Translations under genes and position numbers: made by a program
Shown here: piece by piece, positions 34,278-44,048 of the stretch
Position numbering within the stretch: position 1 is the stretch's first letter
How the letters are laid out: each line of letters starts with the position of its first letter
Notes under the pieces: model-generated
Databases searched by the model: none
What the model was told of the DNA's origin: nothing
What the model saw: only the letters and a program-made list of their open reading frames with translations
Assembly: GCF_031456545.1 (NCBI RefSeq)
Contig: NZ_JAVDUV010000002.1
Span: forward strand, 930,001 to 994,000
From: Agromyces sp. 3263
GTDB lineage: Bacteria > Actinomycetota > Actinomycetes > Actinomycetales > Microbacteriaceae
DNA length: 64,000 bases
Reading direction: 5' to 3'

Positions 34278-37200
34278 CTATCGCACGCCGATGTTGACGG
34301 AGTAGGTCTGCCCGTCGTCCAGACGAACGCCGATGCGATAGTAGTTGCCGCCCGACGGGGTCTTCCAGTTGTAGCCGTACTGGGAGCCCTCCAATCGATA
34401 CGTGCTGCCGCTGTCGGCGGCCACCGAGTAGAGCGACTCGTCGACGGGCAGGTTCATGGAGGCGCCCTTGGCCGGGGCCAGCCATGCCGGTGCGACATTC
34501 GTCGGTACGACCGTCCCGCTCGCGTTCTTGAGCTGGAGCTTGACCGGGATCGTGCTCCCGCCCTTGAAGACGCTCGTCGAGGTGCCGACCTGGTGTGCGG
34601 TGTCGTTGATCGGCTGCAGGAATCCGTCGAACCGGTAGATCACCCGGAAGCTCCCCGTCGTCGTTGCCGTGTTCCCGGCCGTGTCCGTCGCCCTCGCGGT
34701 GTAGGTGAAGGTGCCGACCCCGTTGGGAGTTCCTCCGGAGATCGTGACCACGCACGATCCCGCAAGGCCGGAGAAGCCATCGCCGGCCGTGCAGCTTGCC
34801 GGAGGTACGGCGCCGAGCGTGTAGGTGCCGCCGGCAACGTTGACCACGGCGATGGTGGGCGCCTCGGTGTCGATGTTGATGCCGGATACCGCGGTGACTG
34901 CCGTGTTGCCGGCCTTGTCGGTCGCGGTGCCGCTCGCAGAGTTCGCACCGTTGGCGGTGAGGATCACATCATCGGGGCAGGTGGCCACTCCGGAGCGGCC
35001 GTCGGAGCAGGTGAAGTGAACCGTGACCGGCCCCACATACCAACCGTTGCCACCCTGCGTGCCACTGACGACCGCACCGCTGATGGTCGGCGCCGTCTTG
35101 TCGAGTCTGATGGTCACCGCGTCGGTTCCCACGTTGCCCGCGGTATCCGTCGCCGATCCGACCAAGACCTGCCCGTCGGTCTCGGTGGAGACCGTCACGG
35201 GGGCGGTCACGTCGGCGACGCCGGATCCGGCATCGTCGTCCTTGGCACCGAAGGTGACCGTGACGTCGCTCCTGTTCCAGTCGTTCGCGTTGGGCACGGG
35301 TGACAGCGTGTGGGTGACCATCGGGGCGATGTTGTCCCACTTGAGTGCGACGGCGTTCGAGGCCTCGGTGTTGCCCGCGATATCGACTGCCCAGTAGTGC
35401 ACGGTGCCGATACCGCTTCCGTCGAGCGGGACACTGATCGTCTTGGCTGCACCTGCTGCCACCTGCTCGGCGCCGCCGTCGATCCTGTAGTGGATCTCCT
35501 TGACCCCCGACAGACCGGCCTGGTCGGTGGCCGCCAGCACGACATTCGCCGTCGCACCCGTGCACCAGCCGTTGGTCTTGGTGCACTGGTTGTTGGCTGT
35601 CGTGCTCGGGGCTGATCCGTCGATGTTGATGCCGCCGATGGTCTTTCCGGCACTGAGGTTGCCCGCCTTGTCGCCGGCCGGGTCGCTGGTGATGGCCTGG
35701 CCGGCTCCGTCGCCGGAGATCACCGCGCTGGTCGGGCAGGATGCCACCCCTGACAGTGCATCCGTGCAGGTGAAGTCCACCACCACCTGGTCGCGGTACC
35801 AGCCGGCGGCATTCGGAGTCGTCGTCGGACCGCCGTCGATGTGCGGCGCGGTGCGGTCGATGTTGATTCCGTTCACCGATGCCGTCGCCGTGTTCCCCGC
35901 CTTGTCGAGGATGCTGGCTGAGGCGCCCAGGTCGTTGCCCTCGCCGCTGATCGTGCTGTCGGCCGGTTGCGTCGACGGGTCGATGCCCGAGAGCGCGTCG
36001 TTCCCCGTCCACTCGATCGTGACATCGCCGTTGTACCAGCCGGCGCCATTGGCATCGACCGTCGCGGCGCCGACGAGCGTCGGCGCGGTCTTGTCGATGT
36101 TGATGTGGTCGACGATCGTCGAATTGACGTTGCCGGCGACGTCCTGGGTGTCGCCCTGGACCTGCTGGTCGGCGCCCTCGCTGGTGAGCGTTCCATCGGG
36201 ACCGCAACCGGCGACTCCGGACTCGGCGTCGGTGCACGTGAAGGTCACGCCGACGTCCGTGTTGTTCCAGCCGAAACCGTTCGCCGCCGGAGACGCCACG
36301 CCGACGATGGATGGGGCGACATCGTCGACGTTCACGATCGTCGTCCGCTTCGCCTCCGCGTTGCCGGCGAGGTCGACGCTCCAGTAGGTGATTGAGTGGC
36401 TCCCTGTGGCGAGCTCCGCGGTGAACGGCACGCCGTACGTCTGGGCTCCGCCACCGTCGATCTCGTAGTAGGTCGCCGAAATGCCCGACTCGGCATCGTC
36501 AGCGTCGAATGCGACCGGGATGCCGCTCATGACGAACCAGCCGCTGGCCGGCGAGATCGGGTTGATCACCGTCGTGACCGGCGGCACGTCGTCGATCTTG
36601 AGCGTGACGCTGTTGACGGTCGCATCTTCGCTGTTGCCCGCGACATCCGTGCTCCAGAACGCGATGGTGTGCGTGCCCTTCTGGGTGTATGGGAAGGCGC
36701 CGGTGTAGGGCTGGGCCGCGGCCCCGTCGATGCTGAAATACGTCGCCGCCACGCCGGAGAGTGTGTCGTGTCCGATCAACGCGACCGGGACTGCGTCGGC
36801 ATACCAACCGCTCGGGAGCGGGTCGGGAATTGTCGCGGTGGTGGTCGGTGCGGTGCGGTCGATCTGGATGCCGTCCACCGTCGTGCTTGCGGTGTTCCCG
36901 GCGACGTCCGTGCATGTGGCCGACGACGCCAGGTTGCCGCCCTCCCCCGTGACCGTGTCATCCACCGGCTCGGCTGCAACCCCGGACAGCGCATCCGTGC
37001 ACGACCAGAGCACCGTCACGTCATCGGCATGCCAACCAGGCGAGAACACCGCAGTGACGACCGGCGCCGTCGTGTCGACGTTGATCCCCGACACCCCTGC
37101 GCTCGCGCTGTTCCCAGCCGCATCCGTCGCGGTGCCAGTCACCGACTGGTTCGCACCCTCGCCCAGGATCTGGGCACCCGACGCGGAGGCCAGACCCGAG

Positions 37201-38930
37201 AGCGCATCGTTCGCGGAGAAGCTCACCGTCACGGCATCCCGATACCAACCGGCGCCGTTGGGCGCCCGATCAGCCGAAGCCGAGATCGTCGGCGCGGTCT
37301 TGTCGATGCTCACCACGGCCGTATCCGACGCGGAGTTCCCCGCATTGTCGGTCGCGGTGCCCGTCACCTGCTGGGAAAGACCCTCAGACGACTGCGTCAC
37401 GGGTGCCGTGCACGACGCAACACCGGAACCGGCGTCAGCACACGTGAACGTGACCGTCACGCCCTGGTTCGACCACGCACCCTCCGAGTACGTCAGCGGC
37501 GTGAACGAGTGACCGATCGTCGGGGCCGTCTTGTCGATCTTCACGTGGGCCGTTTGCGCGGCCTCGACGTTGCCGGCCCGATCGGTGCTGAAGAATGAGA
37601 TCGAGTGATCGCCCTCGCTCGACAGGATCACGCTCGTCCCGCTCTGCACCGCTCCGCCATCGATCGCGTACGACGTCGACCCGATGCCCGACAGATTGTC
37701 GGATGGCGACAGCACCAACGTCACACTGCCGCTCGTCCAGGTGTTCGAGGACCCGCTCACTCCCGTCACCGGAGCCGTCCGGTCGACATTCACCGGCACG
37801 CTCGACGCCGTCCTCGTGTTCCCGGCCCGGTCCGCGATCGACGCGCTTGCGGTCAACGCGCTGCCCTCACCGGTGATGAGGCCATTCGCGGGCTGCGTCG
37901 ACGGGTTGATCCCCGACAGCGCGTCGACCCCGGACCAGCCGATCGCGACATCGCCCTTGTACCAGCCGTTGCCGTTGGCCGAGGTGGTCGGTGTGCCGGT
38001 GAGGGTCGGCGCCGTCTTGTCGATGCTGATGCCTGAGACACCCGCACTCGCAGCGTTGTCTGCATTGTCCACTGCGGTTCCGGACACCGACTGGTTCGCT
38101 GCCTCGGTCGAGAGCACCACCGTGCCGCCACCGGTGCAGGACTTGATCCCGGAGAGCGCGTCCGCGCAGGTGAGCGAGACCGTGACATCGGAGTTGTTCC
38201 ACCCGGCCGCGTTCGCGGCCGGAGCGGCGCTTCCGGTGATGGTCGGGTTCATCTTGTCGAGCTTGACGACCACCGCGCCGGTGCCGCTGTTGCCCAGTCG
38301 GTCGCTTGCCGTGGCGTTCTTCGTGACACCCGCAGTGTTCGAGTTCACGCTCTCCGTGGCGGGGGTGGGCCCGGTGCCGATCCCCGAACCGGCATCCGTT
38401 GCCGACCAGGTGATACCGACGTTGGCCTTGTTCCACCCGGCTGCGTTGGCGGCAGGTGCCAGGGACGCGTTCAACACCGGCCCCGTGTTGTCGAGGGTGA
38501 ACGATGCCTGCAGCGAATTGGTTTGGCCCGTGCATTTCCCCTGCGCGTTCACGTTGGGCGAGGCGAACACGGTCACGGCCTGGGCGCCGTCGCCCGCACC
38601 GGCCGTCGTCGTGAAGGTCCAGTTCGTCTTGGCCCCGGCAGATTGGTCGTGTGCGGTGAACGCGCCGGCGACATCCACGCACCTGGTGTCACTGCTCGTG
38701 ATGGCCGTGAGCGTCAGCGCCCCGCCCTGCTTCGCATACAGCGTGCCGCCCGACGAGACGGTGCCGGCACCCCCGGTGAACGTCGCGGTCGTGACGGTCG
38801 AAGCGAAGGCCGGCATGCCACTGAGCATGGCCGCGACCACCGCCCCCGATGCGATCACGGCAAGCCAGCCGCGCATCCGGCCCTCCGGAACACGAACTCG
38901 TCTCGTCGAAATGCCGCTGGAAGCGCGCAT
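34278..38930 (-). CDS. Giant secreted protein of ~16 Ig-like modules with C-terminal PxKF domain
   Basis: A 1550-residue exported protein. ATG 38930 follows a strong GGAGG site and opens a signal peptide with a long basic n-region and a core ending SGMPAFAST. After an N-terminal domain (about 40-150) come about sixteen repeats of 65-90 residues. Each has a TAP entry, GWY/GWN, a DALSG- or DAGSG-type turn and a DxAGN exit, the pattern of OmpL47/Ig-like repeats in bacterial surface proteins. The last 110 residues match the PxKF domain (STIPVKLQLKNASG). There is no LPxTG or membrane anchor. It is probably an extracellular adhesive or matrix protein; the role is inferred. It has no partner genes. 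Confidence 0.85.
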   Translation of the reverse strand: MRASSGISTRRVRVPEGRMRGWLAVIASGAVVAAMLSGMPAFASTVTTATFTGGAGTVSSGGTLYAKQGGALTLTAITSSDTRCVDVAGAFTAHDQSAGAKTNWTFTTTAGAGDGAQAVTVFASPNVNAQGKCTGQTNSLQASFTLDNTGPVLNASLAPAANAAGWNKANVGITWSATDAGSGIGTGPTPATESVNSNTAGVTKNATASDRLGNSGTGAVVVKLDKMNPTITGSAAPAANAAGWNNSDVTVSLTCADALSGIKSCTGGGTVVLSTEAANQSVSGTAVDNADNAASAGVSGISIDKTAPTLTGTPTTSANGNGWYKGDVAIGWSGVDALSGINPSTQPANGLITGEGSALTASASIADRAGNTRTASSVPVNVDRTAPVTGVSGSSNTWTSGSVTLVLSPSDNLSGIGSTSYAIDGGAVQSGTSVILSSEGDHSISFFSTDRAGNVEAAQTAHVKIDKTAPTIGHSFTPLTYSEGAWSNQGVTVTFTCADAGSGVASCTAPVTQSSEGLSQQVTGTATDNAGNSASDTAVVSIDKTAPTISASADRAPNGAGWYRDAVTVSFSANDALSGLASASGAQILGEGANQSVTGTATDAAGNSASAGVSGINVDTTAPVVTAVFSPGWHADDVTVLWSCTDALSGVAAEPVDDTVTGEGGNLASSATCTDVAGNTASTTVDGIQIDRTAPTTTATIPDPLPSGWYADAVPVALIGHDTLSGVAATYFSIDGAAAQPYTGAFPYTQKGTHTIAFWSTDVAGNSEDATVNSVTLKIDDVPPVTTVINPISPASGWFVMSGIPVAFDADDAESGISATYYEIDGGGAQTYGVPFTAELATGSHSITYWSVDLAGNAEAKRTTIVNVDDVAPSIVGVASPAANGFGWNNTDVGVTFTCTDAESGVAGCGPDGTLTSEGADQQVQGDTQDVAGNVNSTIVDHINIDKTAPTLVGAATVDANGAGWYNGDVTIEWTGNDALSGIDPSTQPADSTISGEGNDLGASASILDKAGNTATASVNGINIDRTAPHIDGGPTTTPNAAGWYRDQVVVDFTCTDALSGVASCPTSAVISGDGAGQAITSDPAGDKAGNLSAGKTIGGINIDGSAPSTTANNQCTKTNGWCTGATANVVLAATDQAGLSGVKEIHYRIDGGAEQVAAGAAKTISVPLDGSGIGTVHYWAVDIAGNTEASNAVALKWDNIAPMVTHTLSPVPNANDWNRSDVTVTFGAKDDDAGSGVADVTAPVTVSTETDGQVLVGSATDTAGNVGTDAVTIRLDKTAPTISGAVVSGTQGGNGWYVGPVTVHFTCSDGRSGVATCPDDVILTANGANSASGTATDKAGNTAVTAVSGINIDTEAPTIAVVNVAGGTYTLGAVPPASCTAGDGFSGLAGSCVVTISGGTPNGVGTFTYTARATDTAGNTATTTGSFRVIYRFDGFLQPINDTAHQVGTSTSVFKGGSTIPVKLQLKNASGTVVPTNVAPAWLAPAKGASMNLPVDESLYSVAADSGSTYRLEGSQYGYNWKTPSGGNYYRIGVRLDDGQTYSVNIGVR

Positions 38931-39021
38931 GAGAACCTCCGGGAATAGCGGCGCTCGGGTACGCCACCAAGGCCCAAAGTCTGTTGCGCCCAAATGATCG
39001 GGTCAATCCCCCGTTCATGGG

Positions 39022-39147
39022 GTGTTCGCGGGCCGAGACCTGCGCGACCTCGACATGTTCCGTCGCTGGGTCGACACGCCCAACCTCGTCGTCGTCGACC
39101 AGCGGACATTCAGCTTCTGCAGACTATTGTGCAGTAACTGCACTTAA
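39022..39147 (+). pseudogene. Possible 3' remnant of a protein-coding gene
   Basis: From 39022 to 39120 the plus strand reads as 33 codons with nearly all third positions G or C, giving a natural-looking peptide (RDLRDLDMFRRW, then NLVVVDQRTF). It then passes into AT-rich sequence and stops at 39145-39147. There is no ribosome site, and a stop lies just upstream. This looks like the decayed end of a lost gene. I do not recognise the family, and it may be chance. Confidence 0.3.
39129..39143. promoter_or_regulatory. Palindromic operator, probably for the adjacent TetR protein
   Basis: GTGCAGTAACTGCAC is a perfect 7-1-7 palindrome in an AT-rich stretch 31 bases before the ABC ATPase start. The operon's third gene encodes a TetR-family repressor, so autoregulation here is likely. 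Confidence 0.6.
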
Positions 39148-39174
39148 CTGTTTCATGGACTGAAGGGAACTTCG

Positions 39175-39909
39175 ATGACCAACCCTCCGGCACCACCGGT
39201 GCTGCGAGCCGTCGACCTGACGCGGAGTTACGGCAGGGGCCAAGCGCGATTCGACGCGCTCCGAGGCGTCTCGCTCGAGGTCCGCCGCGGCGAGTCGCTC
39301 GCGATCGTCGGCAAGAGCGGCTCGGGCAAGTCCACGCTCATGCACCTGCTCGCGCTGCTCGACCGGCCCGACTCCGGTCGGGTCGAGATCGACGGCCAGG
39401 ACGTCGGCGCTGCTCCGGCGGCCGTGGTGAACCGCCTTCGGAACGAGCGGTTCGGTTTCGTCTTCCAGCAGTTCTTCCTCACCGCCGGCCAGACCGTGCT
39501 CGAGAACGTGAGCCTGCCGCTCGTCGTGGCGGGGGTCGCGCCGCGCGAACGGCGACGTCGCGCGCTCGCGTCGCTCGACGCACTCGGGCTCGCCGACAAG
39601 GCCGGCAACAGGGCCAACGACCTGTCGGGCGGCCAGAAGCAGCGCGTCGTGATCGCCCGCGCCCTCGTCAACGAACCCGACCTGATCTTCGCCGACGAAC
39701 CTACCGGCAACCTCGACACCGCCACCGGACACCAGGTGGACGACCTGCTCTTCGGCCTCCAGCGCGAGCGCGGCATCACCCTCGTGGTCGTGACGCACGA
39801 CGAGGAGCTCGCCGCGCGCTGCGATCGCCGCATCACCATCGCCGACGGGCTCATCGTCGGCGAATCGGATGCCGCGGCATCCGTCATCGCGGAAGGAGCG
39901 GGTCGATGA
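39175..39909 (+). CDS. ABC exporter ATPase (MacB/LolD type)
   Basis: A 244-residue ATPase: Walker [11 protein letters not shown]-loop FVFQQFFL, signature LSGGQKQR, Walker [13 protein letters not shown] and the His switch VVTHDEE. The GNLD ending and length are typical of the MacB/LolD/FtsE group that pairs with FtsX-domain permeases. It follows GAAGGGAAC. Its stop overlaps the permease start (ATGA at 39906-39909), and a TetR gene ends the operon. Likely export of a drug, peptide or lipid; the substrate is unknown. Confidence 0.94.
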   Translation: MTNPPAPPVLRAVDLTRSYGRGQARFDALRGVSLEVRRGESLAIVGKSGSGKSTLMHLLALLDRPDSGRVEIDGQDVGAAPAAVVNRLRNERFGFVFQQFFLTAGQTVLENVSLPLVVAGVAPRERRRRALASLDALGLADKAGNRANDLSGGQKQRVVIARALVNEPDLIFADEPTGNLDTATGHQVDDLLFGLQRERGITLVVVTHDEELAARCDRRITIADGLIVGESDAAASVIAEGAGR

Positions 39910-41207
39910 GGGCCGCCGATGTCATCACGAGCGCCACGCGGAACGCGTTCCGCTCGAAGCTCCGCACGACGCTCACCGTGCTCTCGCTGTTCGTCGGTGC
40001 ATTCACCCTGACGCTCACCACGGCGCTCGGCGCGGGGGTCAGCGACTACGTCACGAAGCAGGTCGCCTCGCTCTCCACCGGGGACGTGCTGCTCGTGAGC
40101 CCCGCGACCACGACCGACACCACCGACGGTCCGGCGGAGTACGACCCCGACGGCCGCCAGCAGTCGTCTCAGGCCAACCCGCTCGGCGGTGGCACGCTCA
40201 TGAGCGACGATGACCTCGACGCGATCGCCGCGATCTATGGCGTGGACCGGGTGGAACCCATCCGCTCGATCTCCGTCGACTGGGTCGCGGCATCCGACAC
40301 GTCCACCGACACGAGGTTCGAGCTCGACGTGAACCCCACCTCGTCCATCGGACGCAGTGACCTCGTCGCCGGAGCGCAGCTCGACCAGGAGGCCGACGAG
40401 GCGCAGGTCATCCTGCCCGAGGACTACGTCGACACGCTCGGGTACGACGATGCCGACGACGCGATCGGTCGCACGGTGGAACTCGGGTACACCGTGGCCG
40501 ATGGCGGCGAGCAGAGCACCGAGGCCACGATCGTCGGCGTCGCGCGCACCAGCCTGCTCGCCTCGGGGGCCGGGGCCAACCAGGCCCTCACCACCGAGGT
40601 CGCCGACGCGCAGGCCGTGCCGGGGCAGCCCGACGCGTACGCCGTCGCGGTCGCGTACCTCACCGGGTCGGGCGCCGACGGCGCCGTCACCGACGACGAC
40701 GTGACCGAGGTGAAGCTCGCGCTCGCGGATGCGGACCTCGCCGGGCAGACGGTCGAGGACCAGCTCGGCGTCGTGCAGACGATCATCAACGGCATCATCG
40801 GCGTGCTCAGCGCGTTCGCGATCGTGGCCCTCATCGCCGCGTCGTTCGGCATCATCAACACGCTGCTGATGAGCGTCCAGGAGCGCACCAGGGAGATCGG
40901 GCTCATGAAGGCGATGGGCATGTCGAACGGGCGCGTGTTCGGGCTGTTCAGCCTTGAAGCCGTCGTCATCGGATTCCTCGGGAGCGCGCTCGGCGCCCTG
41001 GCGGCCATCGGGGTCGGTACCGCGATCTCGTCCGTCGCGTCGGCCGGCCCCCTTGCCGCCCTGCCCGGGCTCACGCTCCTGCTGTTCGACCCGCTGAGCG
41101 TCGCCCTCGTGATCGCGGCGATCATGCTCATCGCCTTCCTCTCGGGTGTACTGCCCGCCCGCCGCGCTGCCCGACAGGATCCGATCGAGTCGCTACGGTA
41201 CGAGTAG
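39906..41207 (+). CDS. ABC exporter permease with MacB/FtsX domains
   Basis: A 433-residue permease. One N-terminal helix (about 20-45) is followed by an extracytoplasmic MacB-like periplasmic-core domain (about 46-285). Three C-terminal helices form the FtsX domain, with [25 protein letters not shown] between the first two. [17 protein letters not shown] is the typical C-terminal end of this family. It overlaps the ATPase gene by four bases, and the TetR gene follows after 17. Confidence 0.93.
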   Translation: MRAADVITSATRNAFRSKLRTTLTVLSLFVGAFTLTLTTALGAGVSDYVTKQVASLSTGDVLLVSPATTTDTTDGPAEYDPDGRQQSSQANPLGGGTLMSDDDLDAIAAIYGVDRVEPIRSISVDWVAASDTSTDTRFELDVNPTSSIGRSDLVAGAQLDQEADEAQVILPEDYVDTLGYDDADDAIGRTVELGYTVADGGEQSTEATIVGVARTSLLASGAGANQALTTEVADAQAVPGQPDAYAVAVAYLTGSGADGAVTDDDVTEVKLALADADLAGQTVEDQLGVVQTIINGIIGVLSAFAIVALIAASFGIINTLLMSVQERTREIGLMKAMGMSNGRVFGLFSLEAVVIGFLGSALGALAAIGVGTAISSVASAGPLAALPGLTLLLFDPLSVALVIAAIMLIAFLSGVLPARRAARQDPIESLRYE

Positions 41208-41224
41208 CGGAGGGAGCAGAGAAC

Positions 41225-41869
41225 ATGTCGACCGCACCGGGTGCCGGGCCGCGTCGTCGCGGAGCCGCCGAGACGACCGCCGCCATCGAGCGCGCCGCCG
41301 TCGAGCTCGTGCTCGAGCACGGCTACGACCTGGTGACGGTCGACATGATCTGCGAGGCGGCCGGCGTCTCCCAGCGCACCTTCTTCAACCACTTCAGGAC
41401 GAAGGATGCCGCGCTGCTCGGCGTGGACCTGCCCACCATCGATGAGCGCGCGGCGCGCGCGTTCATCGTGTCCGACGGGCCGCTCCTCGCCGAGGCCGTC
41501 GGCCTCATCCGGATCGACCCGTCGAAGCTGCCCGGCGACCCCGCCGTCATGGCTGAGCGATTCCAGGCCATCTCGACCCATCCGGCGCTGCTCGCCCGGC
41601 AGATGGAACGGCTGGCCGCGATCGAGGGCGAGCTTCGCGAGATCATCGCCCTCCGCCTCCGCCAGCAGTCGGGCAGGGATGGCACGGATGCCGCGTCCGA
41701 CGCCGAGCTCGACGCGCAGGCCGAGCTCATCACCCACATGCTGGCCGGAGTCATGCGCTACGTCGGCGTGGAATGGGCTCGACGGATGCGTGACGGCGCA
41801 GCCCCGCAACCGCCCGACGGGCCCGAGTTCCGCGCCACCCTCGCGGCGGCACTGCGCCGGCTCGGCTGA
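41225..41869 (+). CDS. TetR/AcrR-family repressor
   Basis: A 214-residue regulator. The HTH domain (about 12-62) includes AAVELVLEHGYDLVTVDMICEAAGVSQRTFFNHF, the standard TetR pattern. The rest is an all-helical ligand and dimer domain. A GGAGGGAG site precedes the ATG. As the last gene of the MacB-type exporter operon it probably represses it from the palindrome at 39129-39143 and responds to an exported compound (inferred). Confidence 0.93.
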   Translation: MSTAPGAGPRRRGAAETTAAIERAAVELVLEHGYDLVTVDMICEAAGVSQRTFFNHFRTKDAALLGVDLPTIDERAARAFIVSDGPLLAEAVGLIRIDPSKLPGDPAVMAERFQAISTHPALLARQMERLAAIEGELREIIALRLRQQSGRDGTDAASDAELDAQAELITHMLAGVMRYVGVEWARRMRDGAAPQPPDGPEFRATLAAALRRLG

Positions 41870-41892
41870 GCGAGCGCGGCACGCCGAGCGCG

Positions 41893-41908
41893 CACCACAG
41901 CGTGTGGT
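41893..41908. terminator. Weak hairpin between convergent TetR and RpiR genes
   Basis: ACCACA-GCG-TGTGGT gives a six-base stem in the 49-base gap between the two convergent genes. It is the only terminator-like structure there. Confidence 0.3.
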
Positions 41909-41918
41909 CCGGCGGTGG

Positions 41919-42785
41919 TCACACCAGCCCGAGTGCGTGCGCGTCGCGTTCGGTGTGGCGCATCCGCTCGGTCGCCGACTCGCCGAGCCGCTCGAAGCAC
42001 GAGGCGATCACCGCTTCGACGAGGGCCATCGCCGGCGTCATCGCATCGAACGGCGACGACGAGTCCGTGGCGCTCGGGAGCACCACCGTCGCCACGGAGG
42101 CGATGGGCGACATCCAGGTGTCGGTGAAGAGCACCACCCGCGTCCGCTTCGCGGCGGCGAACTCGGCCAGCGCCCGGGTCGGCTCCTCATACCGCCGGAA
42201 GTCGAAGAGCACGAGCACGTCGCGGCGGGTCAGGGTGCCCATCTCCGCCGCCCGGCTGCTGGTCTCGTCGGGAAGCATCGCGGCGCCGGGGCGCATCGAG
42301 CGCAGGTGCAGCTCGAGGAACCGAGCGAGGAGCTGGCTGTAGCGGCCGCCGGCGAGCCGGATCTGCGCTCGCGGATCCGCGAGCGCCTCCGCGCACGCCT
42401 CGATGTCGTGGGGCGGCACCGTGGCGAACGTGCGCTCCACGGAGGACACGGCGATGGCGGCGGGATCGGCCGGCTCCGCCGGCGAGGGGTGCTCGACCCC
42501 GCGGTCGTAGATCGCGAGCGGCGAGGCCGAACGCTGGTCGAGGTCGTCCCTGAGCGCCTGCTGGAACTCGGGGAATCCCCGGTAGCCGAGCCTCGTCGCG
42601 AATCGCACCACCGTGGGCCCGCTCACCCCCGCCCGGGAGGCCAGCCGCGCCACCGTCTCGAACCCGGCGGACGGGTAGCCGTTGAGCAGCGCCCGCCCGA
42701 CCTTGCGCTCGGCGGGCGAGAGCTCGCCCATGCGCGAACGGATCGCCTCGGCCACGGACGTGACCGGCGCCGGTTCACTCGCCAT
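41919..42785 (-). CDS. MurR/RpiR-family transcriptional regulator
   Basis: A 288-residue regulator. The N-terminal HTH_6 domain (about 8-80) contains LSPAERKVGRALL, ARLASRAGVSGPTVVRFATRLGYRGFPEFQQALR. A SIS-type sugar-phosphate-binding fold fills about 115-260. It is the last gene of the importer/peptidase operon, 12 bases after the M20 gene, and most likely controls that operon and the divergent cyanophycinase gene. In peptide and amino-acid loci RpiR proteins often sense a pathway product, but the ligand here is unknown. Confidence 0.92.
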   Translation of the reverse strand: MASEPAPVTSVAEAIRSRMGELSPAERKVGRALLNGYPSAGFETVARLASRAGVSGPTVVRFATRLGYRGFPEFQQALRDDLDQRSASPLAIYDRGVEHPSPAEPADPAAIAVSSVERTFATVPPHDIEACAEALADPRAQIRLAGGRYSQLLARFLELHLRSMRPGAAMLPDETSSRAAEMGTLTRRDVLVLFDFRRYEEPTRALAEFAAAKRTRVVLFTDTWMSPIASVATVVLPSATDSSSPFDAMTPAMALVEAVIASCFERLGESATERMRHTERDAHALGLV

Positions 42786-42797
42786 CGTCGGCTCCCC

Positions 42798-44048
42798 TCA
42801 CGAGATCACGTCACAGCGTAGTGGCCGGCGGTGCGCGAGGTCGGCGATGAGCGCGGCGAGGAGCGCGACCCGCTCGGGCACGCTGTCGAGGTCGAGCCAT
42901 TCCGTCGCAGCGTGGTCGTCGCCGCCGATCGGCCCGAGCCCGTCGAGGGTCGGCACGCCCACGGCAGCCACGAAGTTGGCATCGGACGCGCCGCCGGTCG
43001 GACCGGCCTGGACGCGGAAGCCCAGGCGGTCCGCGACATCCGCCGCCGCGGCGACGACCGGGGCGGTCGACGCGGCCTCCAACGGCGGGCAGACGTCCTG
43101 CCGGACGGCGAAGACGCTGGTGCCCGCCACCTTGACGGCCGACGCCCGCTCGTCGATGGCGTCGAGCACCGCCTCGAGGTCGTCAAGGGTCCGCGCGCGG
43201 ACCTCGACGAGGAGCTCGGCCGCGTCGGGGACGATGTTCGGGCGGCTCCCGGCCGAGACGTTGCCGACGTTCACCGTGACGCCGGGGCGGCTGGCGTTGA
43301 GGGCGAGCAGGTCGAGCACCAGGTGCGCGGCCTCCGCCGCTGCGTTCGCGCCGCGCTCGGGCTCGATGCCGGAGTGCGCCGCTCGGCCCCTGACCTCCAG
43401 GCGCACGTCGGCGATGCCCTTCCTCGCCGACACGAGGTCGCCGTTCTCCCTCGCGCACTCCAGGGACAGGGCGACATCCGCCTCGCCGGCCAACGTCGCG
43501 AGCTGCGCGCGGCTCGCGGGCGACCCGACCTCCTCATCGGGGGTGAGCGCGATGATGAGCTCGCCGTAGCCGCGCCATCCGCTGGCTTCGAGGGCCCGGG
43601 CCGCGGCGAGACCGGCCAGGAGCCCGCCCTTGTCGTCGCTGACTCCCGGTCCGTACGCCCGCCCGTCCGACTCCCGATACGGCCGGCGTGCCGCCTCGCC
43701 GGTGGGGAAGACCGTGTCCATGTGCCCGAAGAGGAGCACCGTGGCCGTGCCGGTCCCACGCCGACGGGCCACGACGACATCGCCGCGGCGGACACCACCG
43801 ACGGGGTCGGTGGCCGTGCGGGCGACGGTGAGCCCGTCGGCAGCGAGGCGGCCCGCGCACCAGTCGGCGACGCGATTCACGCCGTCGACGTCGGCGCTGC
43901 CGGAGTCGATCGAGACGAGTTCGGCGAGGTCAGTGCGGTAGCCGGCGACCGCGCCCTCGACGGCGGCACGGAGGGACGCGAGCCAGGTCGGCGATTCGGA
44001 CGGGAGGGTGGTGCGAAGCCCGACCGGTCGCGAAAGATCGAGCGGCAC
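42798..44048 (-). CDS. M20 metallopeptidase (carboxypeptidase G2-like)
   Basis: A 416-residue cytoplasmic dizinc hydrolase. Metal ligands and catalytic residues are visible in order: FGHMDTVFP, GPGVSDDKGG, TPDEEVGS (catalytic Glu pair), LECARENG and the late GGDDHAATEW. The lid domain about 205-320 is typical. No signal peptide. Family members remove C-terminal Glu or Asp residues or split unusual dipeptides. It directly abuts the ABC ATPase gene, so its substrate is likely the imported compound. With a secreted cyanophycinase opposite, an Asp-Arg isodipeptidase role is attractive but unproven. Confidence 0.92.
   Translation of the reverse strand: MPLDLSRPVGLRTTLPSESPTWLASLRAAVEGAVAGYRTDLAELVSIDSGSADVDGVNRVADWCAGRLAADGLTVARTATDPVGGVRRGDVVVARRRGTGTATVLLFGHMDTVFPTGEAARRPYRESDGRAYGPGVSDDKGGLLAGLAAARALEASGWRGYGELIIALTPDEEVGSPASRAQLATLAGEADVALSLECARENGDLVSARKGIADVRLEVRGRAAHSGIEPERGANAAAEAAHLVLDLLALNASRPGVTVNVGNVSAGSRPNIVPDAAELLVEVRARTLDDLEAVLDAIDERASAVKVAGTSVFAVRQDVCPPLEAASTAPVVAAAADVADRLGFRVQAGPTGGASDANFVAAVGVPTLDGLGPIGGDDHAATEWLDLDSVPERVALLAALIADLAHRRPLRCDVIS

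Noticed and set aside
34278-38930. Repeats of about 250 bases that could be a non-coding satellite or assembly artefact
   Set aside because: One open frame with a signal peptide, strong ribosome site and PxKF end runs through all of them, and each module differs from the others.
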